From Deroplatys truncata (Eukaryota; Arthropoda; Insecta; Mantodea; Mantidae), in the NCBI GenBank assembly GCA_030765065.1, contig CM060982.1:15249630-15313629 (forward strand): 64,000 bases of DNA, given 5' to 3'. Each line of letters opens with the position of its first letter. Position 1 is the stretch's first letter. The position numbers and the translations under genes are program-made. Positions 57,990-64,000 of the stretch are shown one piece after another. The notes below the pieces were generated by a model that was not told the DNA's origin, did not search any database, and worked only from the letters and a program-made list of their open reading frames with translations.

Positions 57990-58974
57990 TGATACGGTAA
58001 TTTGTATCATAAATTACTCAAATGTAAATAATTATTTTAATATGAATATGTATTTTTATGTAACATTGATTTCAGAGGTTTAATAATTGTAATTATTATT
58101 GGTAAATAATAATATACGGCTCTACTGAAACTGTTAACAATAACGCAATACTGCAGCAAGGGGATGAGTTGTTTATCGTTACCGGGAACCAGGAAGTTAC
58201 GTAATGTTTCGCGCCTTTTCAGTAAAAAAGCTTCCAGAATGTTCTCTAAAAGTAATATGTATTAGTGGTTTTCATTGGATAGTAAAATAGACGCTAATGT
58301 TGGCGCGTTTTATTAGCCAATAGCATTTCATTTATAATCTTTAGGTGTATCTTGAGGTAAGCGCATAAATAGCCAGGCTCGAAGTCGGTCGCCCCGCAGT
58401 TATACAAAATTCTCCGTACACTCCACGTCGATCCCGTAGTTCAACAAGATTCTTAGTACACTACACGTCGGCCGCTCAGTTCATCAAAATTTCGTGTACA
58501 CTACACATCGTCAGCCAGTCCTTCATTTCGTCAAGTTACACGAGAATTATTATAAAATATTATACAGTTAAATACACACAAAGTCGAAGTACGTGATTTA
58601 AAAGTGAGAAGTTATTACAAACAGTTTCAGTTTGGGCGAGTATTCAGATTAATATGTAAATGTGTTAGTGCACGTGTTCGACAATAAAACATTATAAAAC
58701 ACATTTCTTCACTAGTAATTTTTGGATAAAAGATTCCTTTCCGCTTCACAACCTGTAAGAAAAACATGCCTACCAAGATCAGATGATAGCTAGCCGGTGG
58801 ACATTTAAAACTGATACAAATTGCTACGCCAGAGGAATCTACAAACAGAACAAATGAACCAACCAACGTATGAAGTCACACAAGATGGCTTCGCGTGAGG
58901 TAAACACATATTTGCTCTCGTAAATTGGCTTCCACAACGTGGTGCTATAAACACGTAAAATTGTTATACTCGCA
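57990..58974 (+). repeat. 5' LTR of G2
   Basis: Has CATAAATAGCC (about 58363) as TATA-like box and GACAATAAAACATTATAAAA (about 58680) as polyadenylation region. It shares with G1 the block TGTTGGCGCGTTTTATTAGC CAATAGCA, possibly a promoter element. A primer-site-like AATTGGCTTCCACAACGTGG lies inside the LTR at about 58923. Confidence 0.9.
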
Positions 58975-59403
58975 AATTGGCACCCATAACGTGGGGCGAA
59001 GTGACCAGGAAAGGAATAAGATGACCAGGACGTGGGGCGAAGATGACCAGGAAAGGAAGGCGAAGCGACCAGGAAAGGAACTCGAGTAACCAGGAAAGGA
59101 TCAGAAATAACCAAGAAGAATTGAGAGGACCAAAGGAGGAATGCAGCGGTGAAATCATCTACAAGACCCAGATTCAAGAAACAACAGGAACAACAGACTT
59201 CGATCGTAATTCCGAGATTACGAGGCAACAGGGAATTCAACGCAAAAGCATCGAAACGACGTAGATTCATCACAACACAACGCAGAAGCGACATCAAATC
59301 TAGGAGAATGGGGCAGAACGCTGGACATCAAAGTAACAGCAATGGACAGCATAAGTAAGGTTAGAAAATCTCAATTTTTTTGTTAAAAAAAAAAAGCAAA
59401 TAA

Positions 59404-60477
59404 ATGTTAATGAGGAGCGGTAGGATAATAAAAACAATGGCTACCAATAATACAGAAGAAATAATTATGGAGGGAGATAGTGTAACAGTTAGCTGTGATC
59501 CAATACAAAGTACAGGAAATAGCCCAGATTTTTTGGGGTTTGAAGATGAAAATGTTAGTGCAGAAAGTGAGAGTAGAATAGCAGGAAATGTTAATCTTGA
59601 TACTATTGTGATGATGGAAATGCTGAGAAATATGAGTAGGGAATTAAGGGAAGATATGCAAAAGAATAATGAGAAAATGAGGGAAGATATGCAAAAGAGT
59701 TATGAGAAATTAGGACAAAAATTAACTCAGAGTATAAGGGAAGAAATTTGTAAGAATAATGAGAAATTAGAAAAGAAAATAGATCAAAACAGGGAAGATA
59801 TGCAAAAGAGTTATAGGAAATCAATTGAAAATATTGGTAGGAGTAATGATATATTAGAGCAAAAAGTAGATCAAAGCAGTGAAGAAAGTGAAAAGAAAGT
59901 TACGAAGCTAGATAGTAGTATGCCAGAAATGAGAGATAAAAATGAGGAAGTAATAGTAAGTAAGATAGGAGAAATTTCAAAGAAAATGCTAGACATGAGC
60001 AAGGAAATAGATAACAAAGAAAGTGAGGTTAATACTAAAAGTGAGGTTAATGTAGAATGTACAGAGTTAGGAAGTCAAATGAGTAGTATTTCAAGTGAAC
60101 TAAGAGAGATAAATGAGGTTAGGAATGTAGATGTAAATGAGGCGCAGGTTAATTTCAGAGGGGAAATATCAGAAATACAGAATGAGACAGTAATGCAAAG
60201 AAATAAATTGTACCAAGATGTTCAGAATGAAAACTCCAGTCCAGTACAGTTTAGTACAGATTTGTCAGAGTACTTTCAAAGTAAAAAGATAGCAGATGAA
60301 TTGAAAATGACAGTTGTTAAAAGATGTATTGTTCAAGAAACTGTAGATTGTTCTCAAATGTTATCAGGGAACGAAATGTCATATGAATACAAGAGGTCAT
60401 TCATGAACAATAATTTGAAGGTTAGGTTACGGCTACGAGTAATGTTTAGCCACACACAATTTGATCCAGGAGGGTAA
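59404..60477 (+). CDS. Gag-like coiled-coil protein of G2, intact
   Basis: 357 codons from ATG 59404 (a second ATG at 59437 aligns with the G1 start). An acidic N-terminus (ATNNTEEIIMEGDSVTVSC) is followed by long charged coiled coil over residues about 75-275 with repeated REDMQKNNEKM/LEKKIDQNREDMQK heptads. A Gag core follows (NENSSPVQFSTDLSEYFQ, LKMTVVKRCIVQETVDCSQM), then LRLRVMFSHTQFDPGG. Compared with G1, the segment between the coiled coil and the core is missing. No zinc knuckle, protease or polymerase follows. It presumably forms particles or joins those of an autonomous partner; that is inference. Confidence 0.8.
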   Translation: MLMRSGRIIKTMATNNTEEIIMEGDSVTVSCDPIQSTGNSPDFLGFEDENVSAESESRIAGNVNLDTIVMMEMLRNMSRELREDMQKNNEKMREDMQKSYEKLGQKLTQSIREEICKNNEKLEKKIDQNREDMQKSYRKSIENIGRSNDILEQKVDQSSEESEKKVTKLDSSMPEMRDKNEEVIVSKIGEISKKMLDMSKEIDNKESEVNTKSEVNVECTELGSQMSSISSELREINEVRNVDVNEAQVNFRGEISEIQNETVMQRNKLYQDVQNENSSPVQFSTDLSEYFQSKKIADELKMTVVKRCIVQETVDCSQMLSGNEMSYEYKRSFMNNNLKVRLRLRVMFSHTQFDPGG

Positions 60478-61326
60478 ATAGCAATGTGATGTAAAGTAAA
60501 TGCTGGATAGTTAAAGACGACTTGCAGAGAAATGTATTGGAACGTAAGAGGGTTAACTATATATATATATATCATTTGAAAAGAGAAATAAATGATAAAA
60601 TAAAAAAAAAAAAAGAGAAATGTTTAAAAAAAATGAATAAATAAATTTTTAGTAACTGTAACAATATTTGAAAAATAAGAATGCAAAGATTGAAACTTAA
60701 GATGATATTAAATTAAAAGTACGTAAATACAATTCAAAAAGTATTGTTAAAATAAAATTCAAAATAACAAAAATGGTAAAAATAATTCAAAACAAATACT
60801 TACGTAGCAAACAGAAAAGGTGAAACATTGTCAAGATTTAAGAGATGTAAATATATTTGCAAAGTACAAAATAACAAAAAAAAATTTGGTAAATATATTT
60901 AAAAATAATTGAAACAAATACTTATGTAGTAAACAGAAAATGTAAACCATTATCTAGATTTAAGAGATGTAAATATTTGTGTTGAGGGTGAATATTTTGG
61001 TAAATATGTATAATAATTACAAAAATCTTAAATGTATAAATTTTTGTCAACAGTTTAAAGTAAACAATTTGGTAGCAGTAAATAGGTAATTTAGGGTAAA
61101 GTATTTGCTATAAAAAAAATTTTGTGATGTCAGATGAATATCTAAATTAATTAAACCAGAGCCAGTAAGTAGTGGCGAGATAAAACATATGTCATGTGTT
61201 AAATGCGTGTGAAGTGTAAAGTGAAAGTGATAGCGTGTGTTCCAAGATTTAGGAGACTAAAAAACACAATTATAAAATTTTCAAACAAGTTATAAGTATT
61301 TATAATTATGTTTCTAGTGGGGCATA
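60478..61326 (+). other. 3' non-coding interior of G2
   Basis: AT-rich sequence with A runs and a local duplication: AATATATTTGCAAAGTACAA-type and AACAAATACTTATGTAG blocks recur (about 60780-60960), absent once in G1. It ends in the purine tract before the 3' LTR. Confidence 0.6.
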
Positions 61327-62308
61327 TGATACGGTAATTTGTATCATAAATTACTCAAATGTAAATAATTATTTTAATATGAATATGTATTTTTATGTAA
61401 CATTGATTTCAGAGGTTTAATAATTGTAATTATTATTGGTAAATAATAATATACGGCTCTACTGAAACTGTTAACAATAACGCAATACTGCAGCAAGGGG
61501 ATGAGTTGTTTATCGTTACCGGGAACCAGGAAGTTACGTAATGTTTCGCGCCTTTTCAGTAAAAAAGCTTCCAGAATGTTCTCTAAAAGTAATATGTATT
61601 AGTGGTTTTCATTGGATAGTAAAATAGACGCTAATGTTGGCGCGTTTTATTAGCCAATAGCATTTCATTTATAATCTTTAGGTGTATCTTGAGGTAAGCG
61701 CATAAATAGCCAGGCTCGAAGTCGGTCGCCCCGCAGTTATACAAAATTCTCCGTACACTCCACGTCGATCCCGTAGTTCAACAAGATTCTTAGTACACTA
61801 CACGTCGGCCGCTCAGTTCATCAAAATTTCGTGTACACTACACATCGTCAGCCAGTCCTTCATTTCGTCAAGTTACACGAGAATTATTATAAAATATTAT
61901 ACAGTTAAATACACACAAAGTCGAAGTACGTGATTTAAAAGTGAGAAGTTATTACAAACAGTTTCAGTTTGGGCGAGTATTCAGATTAATATGTAAATGT
62001 GTTAGTGCACGTGTTCGACAATAAAACATTATAAAACACATTTCTTCACTAGTAATTTTTGGATAAAAGATTCCTTTCCGCTTCACAACCTGTAAGAAAA
62101 ACATGCCTACCAAGATCAGATGATAGCTAGCCGGTGGACATTTAAAACTGATACAAATTGCTACGCCAGAGGAATCTACAAACAGAACAAATGAACCAAC
62201 CAACGTATGACGTCACACAAGATGGCTTCGCGTGAGGTAAACACATATTTGCTCTCGTAAATTGGCTTCCACAACGTGGTGCTATAAACACGTAAAATTG
62301 CTATTGCA
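61327..62308 (+). repeat. 3' LTR of G2
   Basis: Essentially the same as the 5' LTR. It is followed by AATTGGCTCCCATACGTGGG GC (62309-62330), a primer-site-like copy where none is expected after a 3' LTR. Confidence 0.88.
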
Positions 62309-62330
62309 AATTGGCTCCCATACGTGGGGC

Positions 62331-63262
62331 AGTTAAAGTTATGTAAACAAACATTTATTTGCAACATACAATTTGTTCTCTCGCAGTTGAGAACACTGAT
62401 CACTTGAGCACAGAAGTGATCTTGGTCTATTTTGTTCAATGACGGAAATGCTTGTGATATCTGTTGATGTCATTGTAAGACATCACAGCCACATTACATC
62501 ATTTCTTTCCCCTTTGGTGTTTTGTGAGTTGCACTCTAGACCTGTGCATTTAATTGATGGCAAATAATCTTTTAATTTAGAGTTTGCTTTTCTATCTTTG
62601 TTTCTTCATTTTCTACTCCCAGTATGTTCAGCAAAAACAGTATGATAATAATTAGAGCTCCCATCTTTCCTAGTTCAGTTTGGTTAGTAAGCTTCCCACT
62701 GTATCCTGTGTCAGAAAATAATTGCAACTATTGACTTGTGCATTCAGCAAATGTATCTACTGAGTTTTGAGAAAACTGCTGATATTCTTTACTTTCTACA
62801 CATGGCATGGATTGAGATATGCTTAATTTGTTTTCATGACTTAATGTGCATCTCAAATATGTAAATCAATTGCATAACATTTTGCATTCATGAACTTTTT
62901 AAATTAAGGGGTTGAGTACAAAAACCAGACAAGTCTAAAAAGCTAATTTTTCAGGAATTAAAAATAAAATTCCTCCCATCTACATATGACAACCAATTAA
63001 GCTGTAAAAACTGAACATAAAGTGGGATGTAGGTAGTTTTATGTTCTATGTTAATTCATATGAAAATAATTAGTAGTTTTGTGGTAAAATGCAAAAAACT
63101 ATTGGACTTGTCTGGTCTTGTAGAAATAAGACATAAATTTTTAATAAACGGTATTTTTTTATTGTTATCAAGCGAATTTAGCAAATACATGATTATAGAA
63201 ATAAAAGAATGGCTTCATGCATCATTTCAGTAAATATGGATTAAATACTCATGTTAATCTTA
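62331..63262. other. Anonymous AT-rich sequence
   Basis: No gene or repeat recognised. Confidence 0.35.
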
Positions 63263-63264
63263 GC

Positions 63265-63960
63265 TGAAACCACTTAAGAAATACCTTCACAGCCATCACT
63301 ATTGTCATCCTCATCAATCTCTGTGTTCATAACATTGTTTTGTCCATCACAATGCTGATGAGCATTACAGATGTCTTCATAGAAAGCCTTGTTCCTAGGA
63401 TTCTTCAAATACTGAGTTAAATTCAGGAGATCTCTGGCTTTTGCTGGCTGGATACCAGAATTACTGCTGTACAATGGACGTAGTTTTAAAATGTTGTCTG
63501 TGATGGAAGTTCATATATGAATGATGTGGACCATGGTATGAACTCCACAGCATAATGTGCGAGACTGCTGCATCAATCCTGATCATTCGCACCTGTTGCA
63601 GCTTGAGGAGTGGTTTAGGAGATCTTAAAAGAAAGGCACGGTAGCACATTTCATATCAATGAAATCGTAATATTTCATTGCTTTCAACCTGGACGCATTG
63701 GGTAACTTGCATGCTTCAAGAATCTTAATATACCATGTTTTGGCAACTTCTGAATTTTTTGTTTTCCGTCTTTTGTTTCCTATAAGTGAAAAATCCTGGT
63801 CATTTGGCAAGTAACTGTGCCCTCTTATTGGAACTAAATAGGTAACTCTTTTATAAATTTTGAGCACATGTACTAAACAATACAAGAACTGAGCATTATT
63901 TTGTTTTGAGCAGAACAACCGTCGCTGAGCAGAAAAAGATCATCTGTATGGTTTCAAGTA
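63265..63960 (-). pseudogene. Transposon-derived protein family, C-terminal fragment
   Basis: On the minus strand: SDGCSAQNK, FLYCLVHVLKIYKRVTYLVP, IRGHSYLPNDQDFSLIGNKR, YIKILEACK, then after frameshifts LKLRPLYSSNSGIQPAKARD and DLLNLTQYLKNPRNKAFYED, ending with an acidic tail before TAA near 63274. I recognise this order (SDGCxxQNK, PVRGHSYxPND.DF, LY...K..DLLNL..Y) from a family frequent in insect genomes and apparently mobile-element derived, but cannot name it. The N-terminal part would lie beyond about 63960 or is lost. Confidence 0.6.
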
Positions 63961-64000
63961 GAATGTTATTTATATAGTTTAAAATCACTGATGTAACTTC

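Larger units (their letters stand above)
57990..62308 (+). mobile_element. Non-autonomous LTR retrotransposon G2, very young
   Basis: LTRs 57990-58974 and 61327-62308 start TGATACGGTAATTTG and appear identical by eye except for a few positions near their 3' ends (GAAGTC/GACGTC, GTTATACTC/GCTATT). The primer-binding site TGGCACCCATAACGTGGGGC follows the 5' LTR; the purine tract AGTGGGGCATA precedes the 3' LTR. The interior of about 2.35 kb holds one uninterrupted Gag-like frame and no enzymes. The target duplication is unclear: GTTG precedes the element, and GTTA follows if the 3' end is placed after the extra GGGGCA at about 62330. It is clearly related to G1 in LTR, leader and Gag. Confidence 0.92.

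Overview
This is a eukaryotic, almost certainly insect, genomic window. It is AT-rich and intron-bearing, full of microsatellites and decayed transposable elements (TEs), and carries insect-type TE families: Penelope-like, mariner, Merlin, THAP/P-like, Jockey-like LINEs, tRNA-derived SINEs and gypsy-like LTR elements. A large, repeat-rich hemimetabolous insect genome would fit, but that is inference. There are no operons, bacterial genes, rRNA genes or CRISPR arrays. The only convincing host gene is part of a trypsin-like serine protease: one clear exon at 13903-14062 and a possible last exon at 15104-15174, both on the + strand.

Layout. 481-2400 is a minisatellite of about 30 copies of a 64-bp unit. 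2400-6074 is a Penelope-like retroelement split by a 1.56-kb Tc1/mariner-type transposon (3554-5118). 6.1-13.9 kb is mostly anonymous, with LINE and SINE fragments, microsatellites and a GC-rich island. 17106-20083 is a large inverted repeat with arms of about 1.3 kb. 20085-21265 is a small inverted copy of a repeat-bearing element whose expanded copy lies at 38660-41925. 21558-23120 is a three-exon THAP/coiled-coil gene on the - strand, truncated and frameshifted. 25.9-28.1 kb is a Merlin transposase broken by a complete-length mariner. 28.8-31.8 kb holds several copies of a repeat with internal TG tracts. 32.1-34.7 kb is a decayed transposase-like gene with a 354-bp GC-rich insert. 36.1-36.8 kb is another mariner-like fragment.

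38997-41690 is a striking array of 54-bp units, each carrying HindIII and usually EcoRI sites and a CCTAA-rich telomere-like tract, punctuated by GC-rich near-palindromes. 42-50 kb holds diffuse repeats, a SINE with perfect target duplications and a tandemly duplicated transposase tail. 50.6-56.5 kb is a three-layer nest: a mariner-like transposase on the - strand carrying both a SINE and a 4.6-kb LTR element. 57990-62308 is a second, related LTR element with almost identical LTRs. Both LTR elements encode only a coiled-coil Gag-like protein and no polymerase, so they would depend on enzymes made elsewhere. The window ends in a fragment of a transposon-derived protein family (63265-63960, - strand).

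Taken together the window is a TE graveyard with some very young insertions. Several insertions are exact enough that removing the inserted element and one target copy brings the host element's reading back together. Reading was by eye, so edges of decayed repeats are approximate, and family names rest on recognised motifs, not database searches.
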